A stretch of 8,665 nucleotides of DNA, taken from assembly GCA_905193995.1 (NCBI GenBank), contig CAJJQT010000065.1:1-8665 (forward strand), given 5' to 3'. Made by a program: the position numbers and the translations under genes. Below the pieces are notes generated by a model that saw only the letters and a list, made by a program, of their open reading frames with translations, was not told the origin of the DNA and searched no databases. This stretch comes from an uncultured Porphyromonadaceae bacterium. GTDB lineage: Bacteria > Bacteroidota > Bacteroidia > Bacteroidales > Muribaculaceae. Below are positions 1 through 7,822 of this stretch, one piece after another (positions within the stretch are counted from its first letter, which is position 1; every line of letters starts with the position of its first letter).

Positions 1-149
1 TTCAGAGTATAGTATCCGAGCTGCTCGGCGGTCGTGAAGTACATCTCGGGAGATACGCTCGAGGGCGGAGTCACATCGAGATAGTCGTTGCAGGACGACA
101 GGGCCATCACTGCCACGAAAGCCATTGCTGTATTTTTAAGAAATTTCAT
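1..149 (-). CDS. SusD/RagB-like outer-membrane glycan-binding lipoprotein (5' part only)
   Basis: Read on the minus strand from the ATG at 149, the first 49 residues begin MKFLKNTAMAFVAVMALSSC and continue NDYLDVTPPSSVSPEMYF. This is a type II (lipoprotein) signal peptide: basic n-region, hydrophobic core and lipobox LSSC with Cys20 as the lipidated residue. The following C-N-D-Y-L-D-x-T-P and the later M-Y-F-T-T-A-E-Q are the classic mature N-terminus of SusD/RagB proteins. Known family role: a surface lipoprotein that caps the SusC channel and binds oligosaccharide. It starts 21 bp after the stop of the SusC gene on the same strand, so the two are almost surely one transcript. The 21 bp gap has no strong Shine-Dalgarno sequence, as is usual in Bacteroidota. 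The rest of the gene lies left of the window, so the ligand and full length cannot be judged. The alternative internal ATG (codon 9) would remove the basic n-region and is less likely. Confidence 0.93.
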   Translation of the reverse strand, partial: MKFLKNTAMAFVAVMALSSCNDYLDVTPPSSVSPEMYFTTAEQLGYYTL

Positions 150-170
150 TTCTGTGGATTTTTAAGGGGA

Positions 171-3100
171 TTACAATGTGACTGACAGACCGAAAGAGAA
201 TGTGCGCGAGAGCGGGTAAGTGCCGCCCGACTTCATCTTCGAGACCTCGAGGCTTTCGGGGTCGATGACCTTCGACATCTTGGTCCAGGTGTGGAGGTTC
301 TCGGCGGAGAAGAATACGCGGAGGTTCTGGATGAAGAACTTCTTGGTGAGTTCTTCGGGGAAGGTGTAGCCGACCTGGAGGTTCTTCAGGCGCAGGTAAG
401 CGCCGTTCTGCAGGTAGCGTGTCTGAGTCTCGCGGTTCTTGTTGGTGAAGTAGAGGGGACGGGCGTAGTAAGCGTCGTAGTTCTCGCCGAGGAGGCTGGC
501 GTCGTCGCGCCAGTAGTCGAGGTGCTCGTCGAAGAAGAGCGATTCCCATCGTCCGCCGACGGTAGCGCCCCAGAAAGCGGCGCCCTTTTCGCCGGCGCCC
601 TGTCCGCCGTAAGCGCTGAAGTAGTAGTCGCGCTTGCAGACGCCCTGGAAGAATGCCGAGATGTCGATGCCCTTCCACTTGGCGTAGAGATTGACGCCGA
701 TGCGGTAGCGGGGCGAGGAGTTGCCGATGACGCGGAGGTCGCCTTTCTCGTAGATGGTGCTCTGCTTGTGGATGGTGCCGTCGCCGTCGGTGTCGACGTA
801 CATGATGTCGCCGGCCTGCCACAGACCGCCGCTGATCTCGCTCTGGTCGACGTTCTGGAGGTGAGCGTCCATCTCGGCCTGATCGCGGGCGATGCCCTTG
901 GTCTCAAGGCCCCAGATTTCGCCGGTATAGCGGCCGGCGATGTATTTGTTGAGGTTACCCTCGCGGTTGGGGTAGTCGGTGATCTTGGTGCGGTCGTCGG
1001 AGAGGTTGAAGCGTACGTCGTAGCTGAAGTCGCCGAGAATCTGGCGCCAGCCTAAGGTGAGTTCCCAGCCCGAGGTGCGCATCGAGAGGAGGTTCTGCGC
1101 CGGGGGATTGGTACCCAGGGTAGCGGGGAGCGAAACGCCGGGGCCGACCATGTCCTTGTTGTCGCGCCAGAAGTAGTCGAACGATGCGGTGAGGCGGTTG
1201 CGGAGGGCAGTGACGTCGATACCGAGGTTGGTGTTGCGGATCTTCTCCCAAGTCAGCGAGGTAGAGATCAGGCCGGGGAACCAGGCGGTGTTGGACTGCT
1301 CACCGTTGATGAGCCATGAGCTCGACGAGGATCCGAGACCCATGACGCGATAGGTCGGGTACCAGTTGTTGGTGTTCTGGTTGGCGAGCTGGCCGTACGA
1401 AGCGCGGAGCTTGAGGACCTGTACGTAGGGCTTGGCGGGCTCGAAGAAGTCTTCCTGGGCGATGTTCCAGCCGGCCGATACGGAGGGTGACCATACCCAT
1501 CGGCTGCCGCGGCGGAAGCGCGAGGTGCCGTCGTAGCGGAGGTTGAGCTCGATCAGGTAGCGGTTCATGTAGTCGTAGTTGATACGGCCGAAGAAGCCGG
1601 TTGTGCGCCATTCCTGATAGCGGCCGCCGAGCGAGTAGTCGGTCTTGCTGTTGGTGAGGTCGAGGACGGGGAGCAGGGAGGTGGTCACGTCGTTACGGCT
1701 GCCGTTGACGAAGCGGTCCTTGAAGCTCTCGATCTGGGTACCGAGCAGGAACGTGAAGTTGTGCTTGTCCTCGATCGACATGTTGTAGTTTGTGAAGATG
1801 TTGGCGTTGAGATAAGTCGAGCGGTATGAGTATTCGCTGACGTAGGATGTCGTGCGCGAGTAGTAGGTGGGGATGTGGGTGCGCTCGGGGTCAACGGCAT
1901 CGTGAGCGTAGACGGGGAAGCCGTCCTCGTGCGTCCAGTTGTTGTTGATGCGGGCGTTGAATTCGCCGATGATGTTCCAGTTCTTGATCGGGGTGATGGT
2001 AACCTGGAACTGATTGGTGAACACGTCGTTCTGCTCCTTGTGGCGGCCGCCGTTCTCGAGGGCGTCGATATAGTTGAAGTCCGAAGCCAGGTAACCGTTC
2101 GGGTCATATTTGGGCGCGATGGAGATAGCGCGGCGCATGAGGTTGTCGTAGAAGCCGCCGCTCATTGTGGTGGCGCGGTCGTAGTCGGTGCGGTTCCATC
2201 GCGAGGTGTATGCGATCTTCAGCCAACTGTAGAGCTGAGCGTTGATCTTGCCCATGATGGAGAATCGCTGGAAGTCGTCCTCGCCGTAGCGCATGAAGCC
2301 GCCCATGTCCATCCAGTTGCCCGAGACGTAGTAGTCGATCTTCTCGTTTCCGCCTGTCAGGGCGAGGTTGTGCTCCTGCGAGAATGCGGTCTTCTTGTAG
2401 TATTCGCTCATCCAGTCGGTATTGCCGTAGACACCCATGAGTTCGCTTTCGCCCCAGATCGAGTGTCCGTCCTCCCAGTGATAGCTGTCGGCCACGACGT
2501 CGCTTTCACCGTAATAATACTGGCGCACTTTCTCGACATATTCGTCGTCGAAAGTGAACGAGCCGGGGCTTGTGTAGCGCTGGACGTCGTTGAGATAATT
2601 GACGAGGTGCCACGAGTCCATCTGGTTGGCGATCTTCAGAGGCTTGCTGAATCGGAAGCTGTTGTTGTAGCGAACGATGGTGCGTCCCTGCGAGCCGGAC
2701 TTGGTAGTGACGAGAATGACGCCGAACGGAGCGCGCGAGCCGTAGATCGACGATGCGGCGGCATCCTTCAGCACGGAGATGTTTTCGATATCCTGCGGGT
2801 TGATGGTGTTGAGGTCGCCTTCCATGCCGTCGATCAGGATGAGGGGGCTGCCGCTGGAACCCTCGCCGATGGTTGCCGTACCGCGGATGTTGATGCTCTT
2901 GCTGGCGTTGAGCTCGCCGCCGGAGCTTGAGTTCGAGATATTGAGGCCCGGAATGATACCCTGAAGGGCAGTGACAGCGTCGGAGACGGGGCGGTCGGCG
3001 ATATCGGCGCCTGAGGCTGTGCCGACCGAGCCGGTCAGGTTGACTTTCTTCTGAGTTGCGAAGCCGACGACAACCACCTCGTTGAGGTTCATGGCGTCGT

Positions 3101-3449
3101 CCTTGAGTGTGATGGTCATGGGGGAGGCGGTAGCCTTCACTTCCTGCGTGGCGCAGCCAATGTAAGAGATGACGAGCGTGGCGCCTTTGGGCGCAGTGAG
3201 GGAGAATTTGCCGTCGATGTCGGTCGACACGCCCTGATGCGCGCCTTTTACAACTACTGACGCACCGATCACAGGCTCGCCGTCCGATCCGATCACCTCG
3301 CCGGTGACGGTAATGCTGTTCGCCTGAACCGATGCCTGGGCCGACGCTGCGGCCGGTTCCGCATAAGCGGCGCCCGCTACTGTCAGTCCTCCGACTACGA
3401 GTAGCAGCCTTGCTGCCCAGCGTAAGTCTTTCGATTGTTTGGAGTTCAT
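171..3449 (-). CDS. SusC/RagA-like TonB-dependent outer-membrane transporter
   Basis: This 1092-residue protein imports glycan fragments through the outer membrane using TonB energy, in complex with the SusD-like lipoprotein encoded next. Visible parts in order: a type I signal peptide (residues 1-30, ending AGAAYA), a short Ala-rich linker, a CarboxypepD_reg-like beta-sandwich domain (about 47-117, with TGEVIGSDGEPVIGASVVVKG), a probable TonB-box segment (NEVVVVGFATQKK, about 123-135), a plug domain (about 136-255) with NIRG, LILIDGMEG, and the SusC/RagA signature ISVLKDAAASSIYGSRAPFGVILVTTK, then a beta-barrel to the end (YPLSRTFSFGLSVTL). A DTDGDG acidic loop at 886-891 resembles loops common in this family. 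There is no STN domain between signal peptide and CarboxypepD_reg, so it is not the sigma/anti-sigma signalling type. Length fits the family (about 1000-1100). The ATG at 3449 gives a complete signal peptide. It is probably controlled by the divergent sensor gene. The substrate cannot be named from sequence alone. Confidence 0.97.
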   Translation of the reverse strand: MNSKQSKDLRWAARLLLVVGGLTVAGAAYAEPAAASAQASVQANSITVTGEVIGSDGEPVIGASVVVKGAHQGVSTDIDGKFSLTAPKGATLVISYIGCATQEVKATASPMTITLKDDAMNLNEVVVVGFATQKKVNLTGSVGTASGADIADRPVSDAVTALQGIIPGLNISNSSSGGELNASKSINIRGTATIGEGSSGSPLILIDGMEGDLNTINPQDIENISVLKDAAASSIYGSRAPFGVILVTTKSGSQGRTIVRYNNSFRFSKPLKIANQMDSWHLVNYLNDVQRYTSPGSFTFDDEYVEKVRQYYYGESDVVADSYHWEDGHSIWGESELMGVYGNTDWMSEYYKKTAFSQEHNLALTGGNEKIDYYVSGNWMDMGGFMRYGEDDFQRFSIMGKINAQLYSWLKIAYTSRWNRTDYDRATTMSGGFYDNLMRRAISIAPKYDPNGYLASDFNYIDALENGGRHKEQNDVFTNQFQVTITPIKNWNIIGEFNARINNNWTHEDGFPVYAHDAVDPERTHIPTYYSRTTSYVSEYSYRSTYLNANIFTNYNMSIEDKHNFTFLLGTQIESFKDRFVNGSRNDVTTSLLPVLDLTNSKTDYSLGGRYQEWRTTGFFGRINYDYMNRYLIELNLRYDGTSRFRRGSRWVWSPSVSAGWNIAQEDFFEPAKPYVQVLKLRASYGQLANQNTNNWYPTYRVMGLGSSSSSWLINGEQSNTAWFPGLISTSLTWEKIRNTNLGIDVTALRNRLTASFDYFWRDNKDMVGPGVSLPATLGTNPPAQNLLSMRTSGWELTLGWRQILGDFSYDVRFNLSDDRTKITDYPNREGNLNKYIAGRYTGEIWGLETKGIARDQAEMDAHLQNVDQSEISGGLWQAGDIMYVDTDGDGTIHKQSTIYEKGDLRVIGNSSPRYRIGVNLYAKWKGIDISAFFQGVCKRDYYFSAYGGQGAGEKGAAFWGATVGGRWESLFFDEHLDYWRDDASLLGENYDAYYARPLYFTNKNRETQTRYLQNGAYLRLKNLQVGYTFPEELTKKFFIQNLRVFFSAENLHTWTKMSKVIDPESLEVSKMKSGGTYPLSRTFSFGLSVTL

Positions 3450-3581
3450 GGTGTGATTTATATGATTTGGTTATTATATTGGCTATGTCGAGGGCTTCTT
3501 TATATTACTATGTGTAGGCATCAGCAATCATCGGAATTCTGGTTTTTCACGGTCTGAATTTGGTCTCAGGTTATGATGCTG

Positions 3582-3589
3582 CAAATTTA
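3582..3589 (-). promoter_or_regulatory. Candidate -7 box of the SusC/SusD operon promoter
   Basis: On the minus strand this reads TAAATTTG followed by C, a full match to the Bacteroidetes primary-sigma -7 consensus TAnnTTTG. Transcription would start near 3575, leaving a leader of about 125 nt. No TTTG -33 element lies 19-21 bp upstream; that position is occupied by GC-rich DNA with a tandem repeat. The missing -33 element fits an activator-dependent promoter, but this is inference. Confidence 0.5.
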
Positions 3590-3591
3590 AG

Positions 3592-3606
3592 GCGCATTCG
3601 CTGCGC
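3592..3606. repeat. Small perfect dyad beside the SusC promoter
   Basis: GCGCA (3592-3596) and TGCGC (3602-3606) are exact reverse complements around a 5-base spacer. The dyad sits immediately upstream of the minus-strand -7 box, in the stretch where the spacer between -7 and -33 would be. It could be a protein-binding half-site pair or a chance dyad in a GC-rich patch; it is too short to call with confidence. Confidence 0.35.
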
Positions 3607-3616
3607 GTCCGCGTCC
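3605..3616. repeat. Tandem hexamer GCGTCC x2 at the -33 position of the SusC promoter
   Basis: GCGTCC occurs twice without a gap (3605-3610 and 3611-3616), reading GGACGC GGACGC on the susC-coding strand. Counted from the predicted start near 3575, it covers about -30 to -41, the place where an AraC-type activator contacts RNA polymerase. A role as an operator is inferred from position only. Confidence 0.35.
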
Positions 3617-3642
3617 GATATTATTATAAAAAAGGGGATATT

Positions 3643-3688
3643 CCGCAAAATCGCCGAAAAATCCACTTTTGCAGCCTCAAAATTGCCG
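3643..3688. repeat. Short direct repeats, possible regulator-binding sites
   Basis: Two overlapping sets of imperfect direct repeats are visible. CCGCAAAATC (3643-3652) recurs as CCGAAAAATC (3654-3663), 9 of 10 bases matching, with starts 11 bp apart. CAAAATCGCCG (3646-3656) recurs as CAAAATTGCCG (3678-3688), 10 of 11 matching, with starts 32 bp apart. Both spacings are near whole turns of the helix, which would place the copies on one face. An inverted 9-base match (CGGCAATTT) lies at 3806-3814, just before the HTCS start codon. Short AT-rich repeats can arise by chance, so this is a candidate only. Confidence 0.3.
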
Positions 3689-3769
3689 CAGTACTAAAAA
3701 TCCCCGCTATAATACGAAAAATGTGTCATCGTAAAGGCTTAAAAATGCGGTGTTTTCAATAAAAATAGC

Positions 3770-3777
3770 TAAATTTG
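3770..3777 (+). promoter_or_regulatory. Candidate -7 box of the HTCS gene promoter
   Basis: TAAATTTG, followed by C, matches the Bacteroidetes -7 consensus TAnnTTTG and is identical to the box proposed for the divergent SusC gene. Transcription would begin near 3784, leaving about 40 nt before the ATG at 3824. No good TTTG -33 element is found at the expected distance; a TTTT run at 3753-3756 is too close. A weak basal promoter would suit a sensor gene. Confidence 0.5.
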
Positions 3778-3823
3778 CGAATGAATTGAGATCTGACACG
3801 TTTTTCGGCAATTTGCTGGCAAA

Positions 3824-6800
3824 ATGAAATATCCTCTGAAAAATACCATGATAATCACTCTTGCCATACTCGTCGGACTGGCCGTCGGAAGCGCCATGGC
3901 GTTCCCCGATCCGAGCACGGTTCACATAAAGGTGATATCGTCGGCCGACGGGTTGCCCGACAATTCAGTCAACGATCTTGCCGAGGATGATTACGGCTTC
4001 ATATGGATCGCGACGTGGAACGGTCTGGCCCGTTTCGACGGCAAAACCGTGACCGTATTCCGGCATACGGCCGAGGAAAATCCGAATTACCTGAGCAATA
4101 TGATACGCTGCATCCGCCCCGACCGCGGCGGCCTGTGGGTAGGCAGCGACACCGGCCTCGATTTCTTCCGCTACAGTGACAGCCGCTTCTATCCGTCGTA
4201 TTACATGACCGAGGATTCCACGGATGTGGCGCTGCTGAGTACGCGCGTGAGCCGTGTGATGAAAAGCGGCGACGATGTGTTCGCCCTGTCGGTCGGCGGT
4301 GACATCATGCGGCTCGACAAGACAAAGTCGGCCGCGGACGGTACACGAGCGGTCTTCCGCAAGCTGCCCAAGCCGAGCAACCGCCGATATGCCGACCTGT
4401 GCGTGTTTACGGACGGGCGCCTGCTGGCTCTGTCGAACGACGGAGTGACCATACTGTCGCCCGACGGCGACAACGAGCTACTGCACAATTCCATTGCGTT
4501 CAGCTACGATCCGAATCTGAATATGTTTTTCGACCGCCAGGGCATGACCGTGACCGTAGGCGGCGGTGTGGGCAGCGAGACCCGCGAATTCAGTATCGAC
4601 GTAAGCGGCGTATTGAGGCCCACCGGCTCCGAGCCTCCGTTTTCCAATCTCATGAGCATGGCGTCGGACGGCGGCAGTCTGTTCTACGGGACCGACGGCC
4701 ACGGTATGTTCATGCGCGACGGCGAAAGCCTTGTAAGCTTCACTCCCGACAATTCGCCTCTGCCGTGCGATGCAATATATAAAGTGCTTGTCGACAGTAA
4801 CCACAATCTGTGGATCGGCAGCTACCGTCACGGAGTGTTCATGCTCTCGCACAACCTCAACGCCTACAGCGTCATGGACAAGCATTCAGGCAAGCTGTGC
4901 TACGACATAGTGGCAGCCGTGATACCTGACGGCGACCGGCTCTATCTCGGTCTTGACGGCGGCGGCATCGAAGTGCTCGACACGTCCACCGGTCGCTACC
5001 GCCAGTACAACAAAAAGAATTCGGATATGCCGGCCGACAACGTCGTGTCGATCGTCAAAGACGGCCCGGTGCTCTGGGCCGCTGTCTACGGCACGGGACT
5101 GGTGGAGTGTGATCCGGAGGCCAATCAGTTCCGCACGTACAGAGGTGATCCGGCCAGCGAGCCGGGCAACAAGCTTTGGATCGTGCGCGACGGGGGCGAC
5201 GGATGCCTGTGGGTCGGAGGCAATTCATTGAGTGTATTTGACAAGCAGACACGCACATTCACTACCGTGGCCGGAACCGAGAATTCCGACGTGCTGTCTA
5301 TGGCTATAGACGGCGACGTCGTGGTGGTGGCGACGCGGTGGAACGGTCTGCTTCAGATCGACCGGCGCCGGCGCACAGTCGCCGAGCGCCACAGCGACAG
5401 CCCCTCGAAGGGCGGCATCAGGCTGCCGGGCCGCAAGACACCGTTTGTGTTCGTCGATTCACACCACGAAGTGTGGGTCGACGTCGACAATGCCATGCTG
5501 TGCCGCCTTGATCTGAACGCCAAGCGCATAGTCAGGACCTATCACCACCGGGCTGACGGCGCCGGCACGCAGGTCCTCTCGATGGTAGAGGACAAGGCCG
5601 GCAATCTGCTGATCGGCACCAACCGGGGTCTGCTGAAATATGTGCGTGAAAAGGACGTCATCGTGTCTCTCAACGACGAGCGAATGCCCACAATGTTCAC
5701 TTTCAACGCCGTGGCAAAGGACGGCAATACGGCCTATTTCGGCACTACGTCGGGGCTGCTGCGCTATCCGCTGGACCAGAAGATCGAGAACCGCCGGCTG
5801 GCTTCCACGGTCTTTACGGGCATCGAAGTATTCAACAACGGCGGAAAGAACATACCCATGTTCAGCACCGGCGACGGGGCCGTGACGCTCGACAACGATC
5901 AGAACTTTTTCAAGGTGAATTTCACTCTGCCCGAAATGACCAACCCCGACCAGATCAAGTTCGAATGCCTGCTGGAAGGCTTCGAGAAAGAGTGGCGCGA
6001 CGTGTCCGAAAGCCGATCGGCAATCTATACCTACGTTCCCTCGGGCAAATACAAGCTGCTGGTGCGCCATACGATGCCCGACGGCACCTGGAGCGAGCCT
6101 GCGGCCATGACGGTGCGCATCAGCCCGGCATGGTACGCATCGGTGCCCATGCTTATCGTGTGGATGATCTTAGCTCTGATCATACTGACCGGAGTGGCGG
6201 TGATCTGGTTCAATTTCATCAGAAACCGCGAGAAAATCCGCATCGCCGAGGTAGAGAAGGATTCGGCCAACCGCCTCAATGAGGCCAAGCTCGACTTCTA
6301 CGCCAGCATTACCCACGAACTGCGCACGCCGTGCTTCCTGATCTCAGCTCAGATAGAGGAAATGTACGATTCGGGGCGGCAGACAGTTCCGGTCAACAAT
6401 CTGCTTGGCATCTACCGCAACTCGGCCAAGCTCAACCGCCTGATCAGCCATATCATCGACTTCCGCAAGACCGACACCGGGCATCTGACGCTCAACGCAC
6501 GCCGCATCGACGTGCAGGCCCTGCTCGGCGAACTTGCCGGCGATTACGAACAGCTTTGCCGCCAGAAGTCGCTCACGTTCACCTTCAATTATTCTGATCC
6601 GCCCGTCGAGGCCGAGGTTGATCCCGACAAACTCGAGCTGATCGTCACCAACCTGATCTCCAACTCCTATAAATACACCAATAAAGGGGGCGCCGTGACG
6701 CTCGGACTGACCGGCCGGGAGGATACGATAGAAATAACCGTCACCGACAACGGCATTGGCATTGTCGACAAGCTGCAGACAACGATTTTCGAGCCGTTCG

Positions 6801-7801
6801 TCCGCACCGAGCGCGGGCGGCGGGTGAGCGGTGGCGACGGCATCGGACTCGCCTTTGTGAAGGAGCTCGTCGAACTCCATCACGGCTCGATTTCGGTTGA
6901 CAGCAAGGTCAACGAAGGATCGAAGTTTACCGTGGTACTTCCCCGAAAGTTCTCCGACGCTCCTGTGGCTGAAGAGCGCGAGGAGAAGAAGCTGCTGCCG
7001 GCCTTTGTGCGGCCCGAGGCGCAGGAGGCATCCGGAATTCACATTTCCGATCCGACGGCCACGCGGTCCATTCTACTGATCGACGACAACAAGGACGTGC
7101 TGTCGGTGCTCGTCAAGGCGTTCGAGGACAAATACCGCGTGACAGTGATGTCGGACGCCCGCGAGGCTGCCGAACTGGCGCTCAGCGGAGGTTTCGATGT
7201 GGTGGTCACCGATCTGATGATGCCCGATTTCGACGGCCATCAGGTGCTCAGGACACTGAAGGCCGACAAACGCACCCGCAACACCAAAGTCGTAGTCTTT
7301 TCGGCCCTTACCTCAGAGGAGGATATGCTGAAAGCCTTCGACGAGGGCGCCGATGCCTATCTCACCAAGCCGATCCCCATCAAGGTGCTCGTAAGGCAGG
7401 TCGAACGCCTGTTCGGACACGATGACGAGGACGATGCCATGGCGGCGGCGTCGGGCAACTACAACCGCGAGGAGCAGAAATTCCTGCTCGAATGCCGCCG
7501 CATCATCAACGAGTGCATGACGCACGACGATTTCGACGTGGCAATGCTGGCTTCGCGGCTGTCGATGAGTCATTCGGCGCTTTACAAGAAGATCAAGAGC
7601 ATGACAGGCATGTCGATCATCGACTTCATCAACGAATACCGCATCTACAAGGCCGTGCAGCTGTTCAAGGACGGTATCACCAATGTGCAGACCGTCGCCG
7701 AGATGTGCGGCTTCAAGGACGTAAAGACTTTCCGCGAGACATTCAAGCGCAAGATGCAGATGCCACCCAAACAGTTTATGCTCAAGCTACAGGATGAATA
7801 A
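3824..7801 (+). CDS. Hybrid two-component system sensor/regulator (HTCS) of a polysaccharide utilization locus
   Basis: This 1325-residue inner-membrane protein joins a sensor kinase and its response regulator in one chain. Order: signal peptide or N-terminal anchor (1-26, ending AMA); periplasmic double beta-propeller with about 13 readable Reg_prop-type strand sets between residues 30 and 680 (for example FIWIATWNGLARFD at 59-72 and NLWIGSYRHGVFML at 328-341); Y_Y_Y domain (about 690-768); transmembrane helix (about 776-798); HisKA with H-box THELRTP and phosphoacceptor H831; HATPase with N-box N943/N947, DNGIG at 975-979 and GDGIGL at 1004-1009; a charged linker; receiver with D1087/D1088, phosphorylated D1130, S1160 and K1182; AraC-type helix-turn-helix (about 1220-1322). 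All key residues are present, so it should be active. HTCS proteins of this type bind an oligosaccharide in the periplasm and activate adjacent PUL genes. The ATG at 3824 keeps the basic n-region; the ATG at codon 9 would lose it. The ligand is unknown. Confidence 0.97.
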   Translation: MKYPLKNTMIITLAILVGLAVGSAMAFPDPSTVHIKVISSADGLPDNSVNDLAEDDYGFIWIATWNGLARFDGKTVTVFRHTAEENPNYLSNMIRCIRPDRGGLWVGSDTGLDFFRYSDSRFYPSYYMTEDSTDVALLSTRVSRVMKSGDDVFALSVGGDIMRLDKTKSAADGTRAVFRKLPKPSNRRYADLCVFTDGRLLALSNDGVTILSPDGDNELLHNSIAFSYDPNLNMFFDRQGMTVTVGGGVGSETREFSIDVSGVLRPTGSEPPFSNLMSMASDGGSLFYGTDGHGMFMRDGESLVSFTPDNSPLPCDAIYKVLVDSNHNLWIGSYRHGVFMLSHNLNAYSVMDKHSGKLCYDIVAAVIPDGDRLYLGLDGGGIEVLDTSTGRYRQYNKKNSDMPADNVVSIVKDGPVLWAAVYGTGLVECDPEANQFRTYRGDPASEPGNKLWIVRDGGDGCLWVGGNSLSVFDKQTRTFTTVAGTENSDVLSMAIDGDVVVVATRWNGLLQIDRRRRTVAERHSDSPSKGGIRLPGRKTPFVFVDSHHEVWVDVDNAMLCRLDLNAKRIVRTYHHRADGAGTQVLSMVEDKAGNLLIGTNRGLLKYVREKDVIVSLNDERMPTMFTFNAVAKDGNTAYFGTTSGLLRYPLDQKIENRRLASTVFTGIEVFNNGGKNIPMFSTGDGAVTLDNDQNFFKVNFTLPEMTNPDQIKFECLLEGFEKEWRDVSESRSAIYTYVPSGKYKLLVRHTMPDGTWSEPAAMTVRISPAWYASVPMLIVWMILALIILTGVAVIWFNFIRNREKIRIAEVEKDSANRLNEAKLDFYASITHELRTPCFLISAQIEEMYDSGRQTVPVNNLLGIYRNSAKLNRLISHIIDFRKTDTGHLTLNARRIDVQALLGELAGDYEQLCRQKSLTFTFNYSDPPVEAEVDPDKLELIVTNLISNSYKYTNKGGAVTLGLTGREDTIEITVTDNGIGIVDKLQTTIFEPFVRTERGRRVSGGDGIGLAFVKELVELHHGSISVDSKVNEGSKFTVVLPRKFSDAPVAEEREEKKLLPAFVRPEAQEASGIHISDPTATRSILLIDDNKDVLSVLVKAFEDKYRVTVMSDAREAAELALSGGFDVVVTDLMMPDFDGHQVLRTLKADKRTRNTKVVVFSALTSEEDMLKAFDEGADAYLTKPIPIKVLVRQVERLFGHDDEDDAMAAASGNYNREEQKFLLECRRIINECMTHDDFDVAMLASRLSMSHSALYKKIKSMTGMSIIDFINEYRIYKAVQLFKDGITNVQTVAEMCGFKDVKTFRETFKRKMQMPPKQFMLKLQDE

Positions 7802-7822
7802 CCGCAAATTAACTACTCGAAT

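Larger units (their letters stand above)
3450..3823. promoter_or_regulatory. Divergent control region between the susCD-like operon and the HTCS gene
   Basis: This 374 bp gap separates two divergently read genes and is AT-rich, unlike the flanking coding DNA. No convincing gene is present. It holds one candidate -7 box for each direction (3582-3589 minus, 3770-3777 plus), which would leave leaders of roughly 125 nt before SusC and roughly 40 nt before the HTCS. Between the two boxes lie a GC-rich patch (3591-3619) with a small dyad and a tandem hexamer, and further short repeats at 3643-3688. By analogy with other HTCS-controlled loci, the activator should bind in this region; the exact site is inferred, not shown. 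Confidence 0.75.

Noticed and set aside
136..822. Minus-strand frame of 228 codons overlapping SusC and the SusD start
   Set aside because: Arg/His/Pro-rich frameshift product of the SusC sequence; it also overlaps the well-supported SusD signal peptide in another frame.
291..1055. Second plus-strand open frame (254 codons) opposite the SusC barrel region
   Set aside because: Same low-complexity Val/Ala/Glu composition; a mirror of SusC codons without a signal, domain or start context.
1875..2930. Long plus-strand open frame (351 codons) opposite the SusC gene
   Set aside because: Its predicted protein is Val/Ala/Asp-rich with no recognisable domain, and it lies antisense to an unambiguous SusC. 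Long antisense open frames are expected when a gene is GC-rich with strong third-position bias.
3634..3705. GGGGAT (3634-3639) and ATCCCC (3700-3705) as an inverted repeat or terminator
   Set aside because: Only six bases per arm, 60 bases apart, no run of T beyond it; a chance match is likely.
3683..3713. E. coli-like promoter TTGCCG ... TATAAT before the HTCS
   Set aside because: TTGCCG at 3683-3688 and TATAAT at 3708-3713 look like sigma70 elements with 19 bp spacing, but the Bacteroidota primary sigma uses TTTG/TAnnTTTG; the 3770-3777 box is the better candidate.
3450..3823. CRISPR array, tRNA or mobile-element ends in the intergenic gap
   Set aside because: No regularly spaced repeats, no cloverleaf-like sequence and no terminal inverted repeats or target duplications were visible.
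3707..3925. Minus-strand 72-codon frame across the HTCS start
   Set aside because: It overlaps the HTCS signal peptide and proposed promoter, has no recognisable features, and ends in AT-rich intergenic DNA.
6344..7042. Minus-strand 232-codon frame opposite the HTCS kinase domain
   Set aside because: Antisense to intact HisKA/HATPase motifs; no domain of its own is visible.
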